A DNA stretch of 64,000 bases from Cervus elaphus (lineage: Eukaryota; Chordata; Mammalia; Artiodactyla; Cervidae): the NCBI RefSeq assembly GCF_910594005.1, contig NC_057832.1:100203152-100267151 (forward strand), in the 5' to 3' direction. A program made the position numbers and the translations under genes. Shown here piece by piece: positions 23,136 to 33,100 of this stretch (positions are counted from its first letter, which is position 1; every line of letters begins with the position of its first letter). Under the pieces are notes generated by a model. The model searched no databases. It saw only the letters and a list, made by a program, of their open reading frames with translations, and was not told where the DNA came from.

Positions 23136-23957
23136 GGGCTTCCCTGATAGTTTGGTAGGTAAAGAATCTGCCTGCGATGCAAGGGACCCGGGTCCAATCC
23201 CTGGGTTGGGAAGATCCCCTGGAGAAGGAAATGGCAACCCAGCCCAGTACCGAAAAAGCTGGCTTAAAACTCAGCATTCAAAAAACTAAGATCATGGCAT
23301 CTGGTCCCGTCACTTCATGGCAAATAGATAGGGAAACAATGGAAACAGTGACAAACTTTATTTTCTTTGGCTCCAAAATCACTGCAGATGGTGACTGCAG
23401 CCATAAAATTAAAAGTTGCTTGCTCCTTAGAAGAAAAGCTATGAACAACCTAGAAAGCATATTAAAAAGCAGAGACACTACTTTGCCAACAAAGGTTCAT
23501 CTAGTCTAAGCTATGGTTTTTCCTGTAGTCATGTATGGATGTGAGAGTTGGACTAGAAAGAAAGCTGAGCACCGAAGAATTGATGGTTTTGAACTGTGGT
23601 GTTGCAGAAGACTCTTGAGAGTCCCTTGGACTGCAAGGAGATCAAACCAGTCAATCCTAAAGGAAATCAATCCTGAATATTCATTGGAAGGACTGATGCT
23701 GAAGCTGAAACTCCAAAACTTTGGCCAGCTGATGCCAAGAACTGACTCATTGGAAAAGACCCTGATTCTGGGAAAGGTTGAGGGCAGGAGGAGAAGGGGA
23801 CGGCAGAGGATGAGATGGTTGGATGACATCACCAACTCGATGGACATGAGTTTGAGCAAGCTCTGGAAGTTGGTGATGGACAGGGAGGCCTGGTGTGCTA
23901 CATTCCATGGGGTCGCAAAGAGTCAGACATGACTGAGTGACTGAATTGAAGTGAATT
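23136..23957 (+). mobile_element. Chimeric SINE head joined to BovB 3' end
   Basis: It starts as a Bov-tA SINE (GGGCTTCCCTGATAGTTTGG, tRNA-like head, to CCCAGCCCAGTACC near 23250). It then changes abruptly into the BovB 3' coding region (EKAGLKLSIQKTKIMASGP...), ending GTGACTGAATTGAAGTGAAT. The junction lies at about 23251. The BovB part has an in-frame break near 23510. Confidence 0.8.
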
Positions 23958-24034
23958 AGCTTCCTGATGGAGCTAACCCAGATACCTCTGATCCGTAATA
24001 TGGTCCCTTGGTAGAATCTTAGTCATTTGTTGAT

Positions 24035-24425
24035 TATTATAATCACAGCTGACATTTATTGAATGCCTATTCTATGTACATGATCTCAGCTCCTTCCCTT
24101 AATCTTTCTGAGATTTCCTCAGAGAGAGGAAATCAGTTTTCCTCGTCTGTAAAATGGGGATAATACTAATACCTACTTTGTGACATGGTAAAGATTAAAC
24201 AAACCAATTTAGCATAATGTTTAACACATTTAATAAGCACTCAACAAGTGATAGACTCATAACCATTATATTATCCTATTTAATTCTCATTGCCCTGTGA
24301 AATAAGTTATATTACTATACTTTTTTGACAGAAGAAGCATTTGGAACTCAGATAAGTGATTGCCTTAGATCACTTATGATGACCAGCTGATCATGCAGAA
24401 TCAGGATTGAATCTAAAGCCAGGAT
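24035..24425. repeat. Ancient MIR-like repeats
   Basis: MIR-style words such as CCTCGTCTGTAAAATGGGGA and CATTTAATAAGCACTCAACA are present. The boundaries are approximate and two decayed copies are likely. Confidence 0.5.
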
Positions 24426-24556
24426 TTGGTGCACTGTGGAGCTCTTAGTGGGATTATCTGTGTCATGTGGCCACACAAAAGGGGTAAGTAAGTAATTTTG
24501 GTACCCAGGAAGGTAGTTCAAATAAGCAGCTATTTGGTAGTTGTTAATAACCAGGT

Positions 24557-24940
24557 TTGATGCTTTTGAACTGTGGTATTGGAGAAGATTCTTGAGAGTC
24601 CCTTGGACTGCAAGGAGATCCAACCAGTCCATCCTAAAGGAGATCAGTCCTGGGTGTTCCTTGGAAGGACTGATGCTGAAGCTGAAACTCCTATACTTCA
24701 GCCACCTGATGTGAAGAGTTGACTCATTGGAAAAGACCCTGATGCTGGGAGGGATCGGGGGCAGGAGGAGAAGGGGACGACAGAGGATGAGATGGTTGGA
24801 TGGCATCACTGACTTGATGGACATGAATTTGAGTAAACTCCAGGAGTTGGTGATGGGTAGGGAGGCCTGGCGTGCTGCGATTCATGGGGTCGCAAAGAGT
24901 CGGACACGACTGAGCGACTGAAGTGAACTGAACTGAACTG
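24557..24940 (+). mobile_element. BovB 3' fragment with target-site duplication
   Basis: 5'-truncated BovB 3' module ending GAACTGAACTGAACTG. The 11-nt direct repeat AATAACCAGGT flanks it at 24546-24556 and 24941-24951, so the insertion boundaries are exact. Confidence 0.9.
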
Positions 24941-25419
24941 AATAACCAGGTGCTACTACACCTTCTGTGGGTGAAGGCAAAGACTCAAGAAACAAGAGTT
25001 CGTAGTGTTAATTCCCAGTATTAACCACTAGTCCTACTTTCCCCTGGTATAACCTGCCTGGTCTTCACCTTTGCCCAGCCTCATTCTTAGGGACTAGGTG
25101 ACTTCCTCCATCTCTTCCCCAGCCATCTCCTGTTTGATCTCTACCAGCCCTCCATGGAAGGGGCCTCAGAGTTGGCCCATTGCTCAGCTCTTCTGAGTCA
25201 TGATTGCCAGAAATCTTTGCAGGCTAATGCTTCCTTCCTTTATCATATGTCACATATCAGTGTCCACATATTACACAGGTGCACATTCTTGATTTTACCC
25301 ATGCATATAGGTGCTGGGCACATTATTTGATATCAGAACAAAGCCTGTTCAGTCCTTATGCTGAAAGTTCCCTAAGGGTAGGGTCCAAATGTCTTCCTCT
25401 ATTTTTTTTAAATGTTTCA

Positions 25420-25540
25420 TTTTATTTTTTGTAATACCATGTAGCTTATGGGATTTTAGTTTCCTGACCAGGGATTGAACCTGCACTCTAGGCAGTGAAA
25501 ACATAGAGTCCTGACCACTGAACTGCCAGGGAATTCCCTC
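25420..25540 (-). mobile_element. CHR-type SINE fragment
   Basis: Antisense tRNA-like head sequence (GACCAGGGATTGAACCTGC ... CCAGGGAATTCCC) with a short body. Confidence 0.65.
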
Positions 25541-25950
25541 TCTTCCTTTGTTTGGGACTCCTCCTCTCCCACCAGAGGAAAAAATATTTGTACCTAGCAC
25601 CCAACTAAAGAAGGAAGTGGTGTAGCCTCCCTAATATGTAGAAGATGCCAATGAGGAGAGCAGGCAGGATTTCAAATGTGTGGGTGAAGCCAGAGGCTCC
25701 TAAGAACACCAGAGGAAGGCTAAGTATAGTCTCTACTTGAATAACACCTTTTTTTTCTTTTCAAATTAATCTCTTTTTTTTTTTTTTTTCATAAGCATGG
25801 CCCTCTACTAAGTTATCCCTGTTCTCAAGGTTCATGCACATAGGGGCTGGACTTTTTTTTGATAGTGAAGGAATTTCATATACAGGTTGCATAGCTGCGA
25901 GAGGCCAGTGGGAGTAGTATAACCAGAATTTATTCTCATTTACTCTTCAG

Positions 25951-26070
25951 ACCAAGCCAGTGGAGGAAGTACTGACTGGTCCTATGACTCTGGCATCAAA
26001 TACTCATTTGCCTTTGAACTGAAAGACAGGCAGGTTGATATGGCTTCCTCTCGCCAGCCAATCAGATCTT
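25951..26070 (+). pseudogene. CPA2: CPA2 pseudogene exon 11, first half (interrupted)
   Basis: After a TACTCTTCAG acceptor it encodes QASGGSTDWSYDSGIKYSF, then AFELKD, the active-site Glu270 region. Indels then disrupt the RYGFLLPA segment. The exon breaks at CCAATCAGATCTT, where retroelements are inserted. The Ile255 specificity position is Thr. Confidence 0.9.
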
Positions 26071-26469
26071 CAGTTCAGTTAATCAATTCAGTCACTCAGT
26101 TGTGTCCAAATCTTTGCAACCCATGGACTGCAGCACGCCAGGCTTCCCTGTCCATCACCAACTCCTGGAGCTTGCGCAAACTCATGTCCATTGAGTCAGT
26201 GATGCCATCCAAGCATCTCACCCTCTGTCATCCCCTTCTCCTCCTGCCATCAATCTTCCCCAGCATCAGGATCTTTTCCAGTGAGTCAGTTCTTCGCATC
26301 AGGTGGTCAAAGTATGGCTCCTCTGTCCATGGGATTCTCTAGGCAAGAATACTGGAGTGGATTGCCATGCTGTTCTCCAGGGGATCTTCCCAACCCAGGG
26401 ATCAAACCCACATGTCTTATCTCTTACAATGGCAGGCAGGTTCTTTACCACTAGTTCCAGCTGGGAAGC
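26071..26469 (-). mobile_element. SINE/BovB chimera inserted in CPA2 pseudogene exon 11
   Basis: On the minus strand it begins as a Bov-tA head (GGGCTTCCCAGCTGGAACTA) and switches at about 26308 to the BovB 3' module, ending in CAGTT repeats next to the exon. It is flanked by CCAATCAGATCTT (26058) and CCAGTCAGATCTT (26470). Confidence 0.85.
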
Positions 26470-26482
26470 CCAGTCAGATCTT

Positions 26483-27528
26483 CAGTTCAGTTCAGTTCAT
26501 TTCAGTTCAGTTGCTCAGTCGTGTCCGACTCTTTGCAACCCCATGAATCGCAGCACGCCAGGCCTCCCTGTCCATCACCAACTTCCGGAGTTTACTCAAA
26601 CTCATGTCCATCGAGTTGGTGATGCCATCCAACCATCTCATCCTCTGTCGTCCCCTTCTCCTGCCCCCAATCCCTCCCAGCATCAGGGTCTTTTCCAGTG
26701 AGTCAACTCTTCGCATGAGGTGACCAAAGTATTGGAGTTTCAGCTTCAACATCAGTCCTTCCAGTGAACATCCAGGACTGATCTCCTTTAGGATGGACTG
26801 GTTGGATCTCCTTGCAGTCCAAGGGACTCTCAAGAGACTTCTCCAACACCACAGTTCAAAATCATCAATTTTTCAGCGCTCAGCTTTCTTCACATTCCAA
26901 CTCTCACATCCATACATGACCACTGGAAAAACCATAGCCTTGACTAGATGGACCTTTGTGGGCAAAGTAATGTCTCTGCTTTTTAATATGCTATCTAGGT
27001 TGGTCATAACTTTCCTTCCAAGGAGTAAGCATCTTTTAATTTCATGGCTGCAGTCACCATCTGCAGTGATTTTGGAGCCCAAAAAAATAAAGTCTGACAC
27101 TGTTTCCTCTGTTTCCCCATCTATTTTCCATGAAGTGATGGGACCAGATGCCATGATCTTAGTTTTCTGAATGTTGAGCTTTAAGCCAACTTTTTCACTC
27201 TCCTCTTTCACTTTCATCCAGCTGTTTTTAGTTCCTCTTCACTTTCTGCCATAAGGGTGGTGTCATCTGTGTATGTGAGGTTATTGATATTTCTCCCAGC
27301 AATCTTGATTCCAGCTTGTGCTTCTTCCAGCCCAGCATTTCTCATGATGCACTCTGCATATAAGTTAAATAAGCAGGGTGACAATATACAGCCTTGACGT
27401 ACTCCTTTTCCTATTTGGAACCAGTTTGTTGTTCCATGTCCAGTTCTAACTGTTGCTTCCTGACATGCATATAAGTTTCTCAAGAGGCAGGTCAGGAGGT
27501 CTGGTATTCCCATCTCTTTCAGAATTTT
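26483..27528 (-). mobile_element. BovB LINE inserted in CPA2 pseudogene exon 11
   Basis: An antisense 5'-truncated BovB of about 1.05 kb. Minus-strand reading gives reverse-transcriptase palm sequence (LTYTDDTTLMAESEEEL, with YADD changed to YTDD) and the 3' module, in several frames. It is bounded by CCAGTCAGATCTT at 26470-26482 and again at 27529-27541. Confidence 0.9.
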
Positions 27529-27529
27529 C

Positions 27530-27592
27530 CAGTCAGATCTTAGCCACAAGCAAAAGAGACCTGGCTTGGCTTGAAAACAGTCATGGAGCATG
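27530..27592 (+). pseudogene. CPA2: CPA2 pseudogene exon 11, second half after the insertion
   Basis: The exon resumes at the third copy of the target site (CAGATCTT) and reads ETWLGLKTVMEHV in one frame, then TGA where Arg is expected. This is the C-terminal helix of the carboxypeptidase fold. An ATTAAA signal follows at 27633-27638, matching the placement in CPA4. Confidence 0.87.
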
Positions 27593-27632
27593 TGTGAGAC
27601 TGCCCCCTTTAGGATTCTGGGGACTACATACC

Positions 27633-27638
27633 ATTAAA
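27633..27638 (+). terminator. Relic polyadenylation signal of the CPA2 pseudogene
   Basis: ATTAAA lies about 40 nt after the relic stop region. CPA4 uses the same hexamer about 58 nt after its stop, so this is probably the ancestral signal. Confidence 0.45.
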
Positions 27639-27814
27639 AGCTCTTTGATTGGAAGCAAAGTTGGGTTATGATTATACCTTTTTCTAATCCTGATATAGGA
27701 ACATTATACCTTTGATTTATGTTGCCCTGAAACACAGCAAATCACTATTTTAAAAATCTTTATCTTTTAAAATCCCATTTAAAGCAAATGCTACCAACAT
27801 CCTTTAAAAATAAA

Positions 27815-28175
27815 AGAAATTATGGTGAAATATACATATCATAAAATGATTTTAGCCATTTTGAGTGTGCAGTTCAGTGGCATTAGGTGCCTTCACAGTG
27901 TTGTACAATCATCACCATCATCGATCTCCAGAAATTTTCCATCATCCCAAACTGAAACTGTACCCATTAAGCAACAAGTTCCTGTTTTTTCCTCTCTCCA
28001 GCCTGTGGTAATTCTATTCTATTTTTGTCTCTATTAATTTACCTATTCTAGGTACCACATATAAATGGAATCATGTAGTACTTGTCCTCTCATGACTGGC
28101 TTATTTCACTTAGCATAATGTTTTTGAGATTCACCCATGTTGTGGTATATGTCAGCTCCTTCATCTTAATAGAGT
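27815..28175 (-). mobile_element. Old L1 (L1M-type) 3' fragment
   Basis: It has the antisense L1M-style words CAGTTCAGTGGCATTAGGTG, CAATCATCACCATCATCGAT and GGCTTATTTCACTTAGCATA. It lies between the pseudogene end and the CPA4 promoter. Confidence 0.65.
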
Positions 28176-30026
28176 AATATTTTAGAGCTAGAAAGGGACT
28201 TTTGAGTTTATTAATTCAATAAATACTAGTTAAGCAACAGATTGTGCTAAGTATCATGCTAGGTGCTACATACTCTGGATCCATTGTTGACTTTTGCTTT
28301 TCTGTTTCTGATACACTGCATGATAAAAGCTAGTGATGGCAAACCAATGACATTCCTCCCTCCAGGCTGCTCCATCAGTCTGAGTCTCAGATTCCATATC
28401 ATTTCTATTTAGACATTGACTTCCATTAGAGATTTGGATTTTCTTCATGTTAATGGCTTTCCTTGCGAGATATGGGTGGGAAGTGAATTTCAGCTTGCCT
28501 GGAATTCTGAGTGCTTGATTACTTAGTTCAGATTTCTTGCAGATTTAGGTCTCAGCTTCTCAGGCTGAACTCTCTCTTGGTGAAGTAGAGCCCAGCTTTT
28601 TTGACAGATCAAGGTGGGCCTAGAAGTTCATTTTCAGTGTTGGAAGGACAGAAGAGCCCCGATAGAGGCCCCCCAGCTCCACAACTCCTGACCAGCTCTT
28701 CTTGACCAAACCTTAGACAGGCTTCCGTGAGCCCTCTTTTCTACTGGCTTTATCCTCGGACCCTAAGTCAGTCTTAGCAAAGAATACTGACAGGTCATCC
28801 CTCAGTCCTTGATATCTGATTAGGTTCCTTATTCTCCACCATTGATGTCTAAATCTGTATCCTGCCTTTTGCACAAATCCTGTTAGGTTAGTTAAGCAAA
28901 AATTCTCCCTATACTTTGTGTCTCCTCTTAGCAATTTTCCATCCACTGACCTCCTTGCTCTGCTATATTTAATAGATTTGAAGTTGAACACAATTAATCT
29001 CTCCTGTTGCATGACCTCTATTGGAATAACCATTTTTTTTTTCTTTTTGACCACACTGCACAACACATGGGATCTTAGTTCCCAACTGGCTCTAACCTGT
29101 GCGCCTTGCACTGGAAGCATGGAGTCTTAACCACTGGACCACCAGGGAAGTCTTGTTGCAATAACCTTGAATAAAGTCTCCTTTATAGTTGTAACAAATG
29201 TCAGAATAACATTTCTTTAACACTCCCAACCCTTGGTTGAATCTATTCCCCTTGAGAAAGTACAGAAAGAATGTAGATGGGGGGACAGTAGGATGGGGGA
29301 GGCTTGTGTGATCTGGGGCACCTTGGACAGACTGAAAGGCCCCAGAGTCCTTGAAGTGGTGGAGATCATGAGTGTCTTGCACTTATTCTGCTGTGACTTG
29401 GTAGAAAGGACACCAGACTCGGAATCTAGTAAATGTAAGAAAGTTTTATTATTAATAATACCATTAAGCCTTATCTTTTTAGATTCCAAGGAAAACTGAT
29501 AATTTATTAAGACTAACACATTTCTCCTATACCGTGTACCTCATATATTTTTGCCTTGTTAGTAGAGTCAGAAAAATTAGGTGTCAGATTCAAAACAGAA
29601 GCCACAAACTTTCCATCATGATCTACTCTCACCAGAGAAGGGCTTGTCAGGTGTGTGAAGTGTGTGGTCTTGGAGTTGACTTGGGGTTTATTTGGTAGTC
29701 TTTACTTTTATTCTAGAGCTAACACAATCTCAGGTTTATAATCTGGCCTCTTCTGTCAGTGTAAGTTCTATCCAGGCCTGTGGGACTTCCCTATTTACTC
29801 AAAAAACAATACTTAAAACCAAGCGTTGAGCAATACAAAACCCTTGTCACAGACTTTTCCAACCTGAGGAGCAAATTTCTAACTTTGTAGGTCAAGAGGC
29901 TTGGCCTGTATCACTCAAAAGGAATTGAAGAGGCATCAAAGACCCACCTGATGTACTGTCAGAGTTGGAAGGGTCCTTGGAAATCATATTAGCATTTTTG
30001 AGGACATGAGTCTGCCTCAGACTCCT
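28176..30026. other. Region upstream of CPA4
   Basis: About 1.85 kb holding one CHR-type SINE fragment (29035-29155, antisense) and otherwise unique sequence. I see no coding feature and no CpG island at the CPA4 promoter; it is a plain TATA promoter. Confidence 0.5.
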
Positions 30027-30034
30027 TATAAATA
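30027..30034 (+). promoter_or_regulatory. CPA4: TATA box of CPA4
   Basis: TATAAATA lies 48 nt upstream of the start codon, predicting a start of transcription near 30057 and a very short 5' UTR. The CPA2 pseudogene has the same spacing. Confidence 0.75.
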
Positions 30035-30074
30035 GAGCTTTACTCAACCACTGTATGACTGGCATCCTTGGAAC

Positions 30075-30142
30075 ATGAAGTGGATACTCTTCTTTGGGGC
30101 CCTTATTGGCTCTGGCATCTGTGACCGAGAAACATTTTCTGG
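30075..30142 (+). CDS. CPA4: CPA4 exon 1: signal peptide
   Basis: It encodes MKWILFFGALIGSGICDRETFS plus two bases, ending at GTAAGT in phase 2. The leader is strongly hydrophobic with likely cleavage after GSGIC or nearby. Confidence 0.96.
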
Positions 30143-33100
30143 GTAAGTTCCTTTTGGACTTATTACTTAGTTCAGAAATACAAGAACCAAATAGATTTGG
30201 ACATGAATGGTTGATTGTACCTCAGGTGGTATGGTGCTGGGAGGGAAGACCTGGATTCCTGTCCCAGCTCTGCCCCTGTATCATCTTGGACCAATTACTT
30301 CTTTCTCAGGCTCAGTTTTGGCTGTCGTGTCAAAACTAGGTGGTCTTCAGTTCCTCCTTAGCCCCCTAATTCCTGCCAGTTCTTTCTTCCTGGTTCTTAT
30401 TCCTAAGGTCAGTTTCAGGCATCTCCTACTTTCTTACTCCTGTGCTATGAACTACTAAGAATACTAATTGTTTCTAATTTCTGCTATGTTTTGTTGTTTA
30501 TTCACTGAGTTGTGTCTAACTTTTACGACCCTATGGACTGTAGCTCACCAGGCTCCTCTGTCCGTGGGATTACCCAGGCAAGACTACTGGTTGCTATTTC
30601 GTTCTCCAGGGATCTTTCTGACCTAGGGATTGAACACGTGGCTCCTACATTGGCAGGTGGATTCTCTACCGCTGAACCATCAGGGAAGCCCAGTTTCTGC
30701 CATGCTTAGGGGAAAACCTGGGTTACAGGCTTCTTGGCTTCACCTTCCTATTAATGGTTAAGGCTTGGCAGACCCTTCTTGGTAGCATCTAGCATATGGA
30801 GATTTGATGGGTCTTGCTTAGCCTTAGCTATGAAAAGCAACAGTACACCTGTACATTCTGTGTGTGCTTGTGCACATGCACACGTGCTCCACATAGAATG
30901 CTTTTTGGTTTACAAAGGAGAGGACATTTGGGAGGTAGGAGAGATGAAAGGATGCCATGGTACCCTACTGGAAGATTGAATTCTAATAACTCATTACTGC
31001 ATAATGCTTGGTCATTTGCAAAGACCTGTCACATACATTATCTTTTGGATCACACAATTCTGCCAGGCAGGGGTGTTATTTTCCTCAATTTAAACATGAA
31101 AAAAATTCAGCCTTAGAAAGATTAAGAAACCTGCCCAAGGCTACTTAGCTGGTAAGCAGAGGAGTTGGAACTCTGAATGCAAAACCCAAGTGCAGTCCAT
31201 GGGGTCACGAAAAGTCGGACATGACTGAGCGACTGAACAACAATCTCCAGAAAGAATCCTATATCTAACTGATTTGTCTATATCTATTATTTTACTCTCC
31301 ATTATACTATCTGGCTAAAGGGACTTTGAGATTGTATATTGAAGTAATTACTTATATGTGATTGAGTAATTTTTGTGGTGATGACTTCCGTTCACACCTG
31401 GTCTCTACTGCCAAATAGCTCAGAGCGCTTAGGCATAACAGGTGGTAAGGGAAGGAGATTTTTCCACAGGCAGCTCAGCAGTAAGTGTGTAATAACTACA
31501 TTTGCTGCTATGTGGGCTGACGCATAGAGCTCTCAGGCTCCCGCTGCACCTATTCACATGGCTGAAAAAAAATCTTTATTTCTCAAGATACAGACTTCTC
31601 ATATAATGCAGTGGACACCTGGGCTGAGACTGCTTGGCTGGGCTCTAGAGTGCTCACCATAGGAGCTTACACAGAAAGTGCTGTGTGCCTGAGTAAACTG
31701 CAGACAGTTTTAATCAATAGTGTCATCCTTACCCCCAAATCTTTCTCCCCTTATAGTAGGGAACCCAGCAAAGGTGGAGGAATTCTTCCTGAGGTCCATA
31801 GACATAGCCTAGACACCCAGCTTGGTGAACATTTAGAGCAAGGGGAAGTTGGTCTCTGAGCATTCAAGTGGTTGGATAGCCAGGAAGCAGGTTGGGTTGT
31901 AGGGGCAACAGTGCTAATGGAGATGGAGGTGATGATTTCATCCCCCCACACCCCCAGTCTCTGCTCCTTCCACCTAACTCACCTACCTCCCCAGTCTCTC
32001 TCACTCTGCTGGTGTCTTCTGTTCTGGGCGCCACTCATCTTAAGGATAGGATGGTGGCCAGGATGCCTCAAGGTGTACAGCAAGCAGAGAACAGGAAATA
32101 GTTGCAGAACTTGTAGCATCGGCAGTAACTGGTAGGCATTTAAGAGTTCCATGAAGTCATCTCAGATGTGGTGGCTTCTAAGACTGGCTGGGGATGCAAG
32201 TAAGAAAGGCACAAAGAATGTGCTGCTTGGCCACCCATATGGTGAAAGTGGGGAGGGATAGAAGCTCGGAACCGAGGTGACTACTGACTGTCCAGAACAT
32301 GGGCTGAGTGTGAGAGTGACTGAGAGTGGATCTCTAACCATTGTGTTGGCAGCAGCTGCCAGACCAGGTATTGGAGAGCACCAGAATTAAGAAGAGCTGT
32401 AGGAACACCTACCTTTGTGGAGTAGAAAGGGTAAACATGACAACCTGCAAACTCCAGCATGTCTCCCTTCCCAGGCCAATTTTCCATCTTCAGAAAGAGC
32501 TTAAATCTTTGAAAAGATTTCCAGATGGTGGAGATAGGTTATGTTCCACCACCCACACTCTCAGGGTGCATTTTCCAAATAGAGACAGAGATAGTGAGGG
32601 CAAGAGAAAGGCTGCCCTTCAACTGGCACCCACTTGTGTTTTTTCTGTTTCTAGGTATGGATGAACTTATGTTCATGAGAATAATGTTAGATCCTCCCTG
32701 CCTCCTGCCGGTTTTTAATGCCATCTGAAGACTGTAGCTAACATTGTCTTTTCTGGTTGAGGAAAACCTTATGGGTGATGAAGATTGGTCCTAAAGCCTG
32801 GGTGAGAGATTAGCTAGGCAGATAAAGAAAAGCGCTGGACATCCAGACAGAGGAAACAGCATGTGCAAAGGCATAGAAGGGCAAAATGTATGGTGAATTT
32901 GGGATTTGAGTGAGGCTGGAGCCAAGAATGTGTAGGAGGGAGAGGCGGAGGAGAGACATGTGGGGAAAGACTCTATTCTGTACCAGCTCTTCCGCCCTGC
33001 CTGTCTGCATGTTACAGATGTGTCTTTATCCTTTGGAGCTGGGCTAATTAGGACATAATGAAATGAGCTGTGAGTTTAATCATCATCAGGGCCAATTAGA

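Larger units (their letters stand above)
4805..27640 (+). pseudogene. CPA2: CPA2 (pancreatic carboxypeptidase A2) unitary pseudogene
   Basis: An 11-exon M14A carboxypeptidase gene can be followed through exons 1-9 and 11 at 4805-4869, 6759-6839, 7729-7863, 9299-9388, 11219-11323, 13268-13363, 14701-14809, 15987-16075, 17610-17810, and 25951-26070 continued at 27530-27592. Translated pieces match CPA2 rather than CPA1/4/5 (for example KSHGKVKGFI and SYHGPSANSEVEVKS in exon 9). Lesions: splice acceptors of exons 2 and 4 lost; splice donors of exons 7 and 9 lost; frameshifts in exons 2, 4, 5, 7, 8, 9 and 11; stops in exons 6, 7, 8 and 11; both exon 6 zinc ligands replaced; retroelements inside exon 11. 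Exon 10 was not found. The position immediately upstream of CPA4 is that of CPA2 in the human cluster. Functional CPA2 would be a secreted pancreatic enzyme cutting bulky aromatic C-terminal residues; this copy cannot be one. Confidence 0.93.

Noticed and set aside
21648..24921. Long open frames with LDGITNSMDMSLSKL-type sequence as host protein genes
   Set aside because: The same sequence recurs at least eight times in the window in both orientations and is the 3' coding part of BovB, often mis-annotated as a protein.
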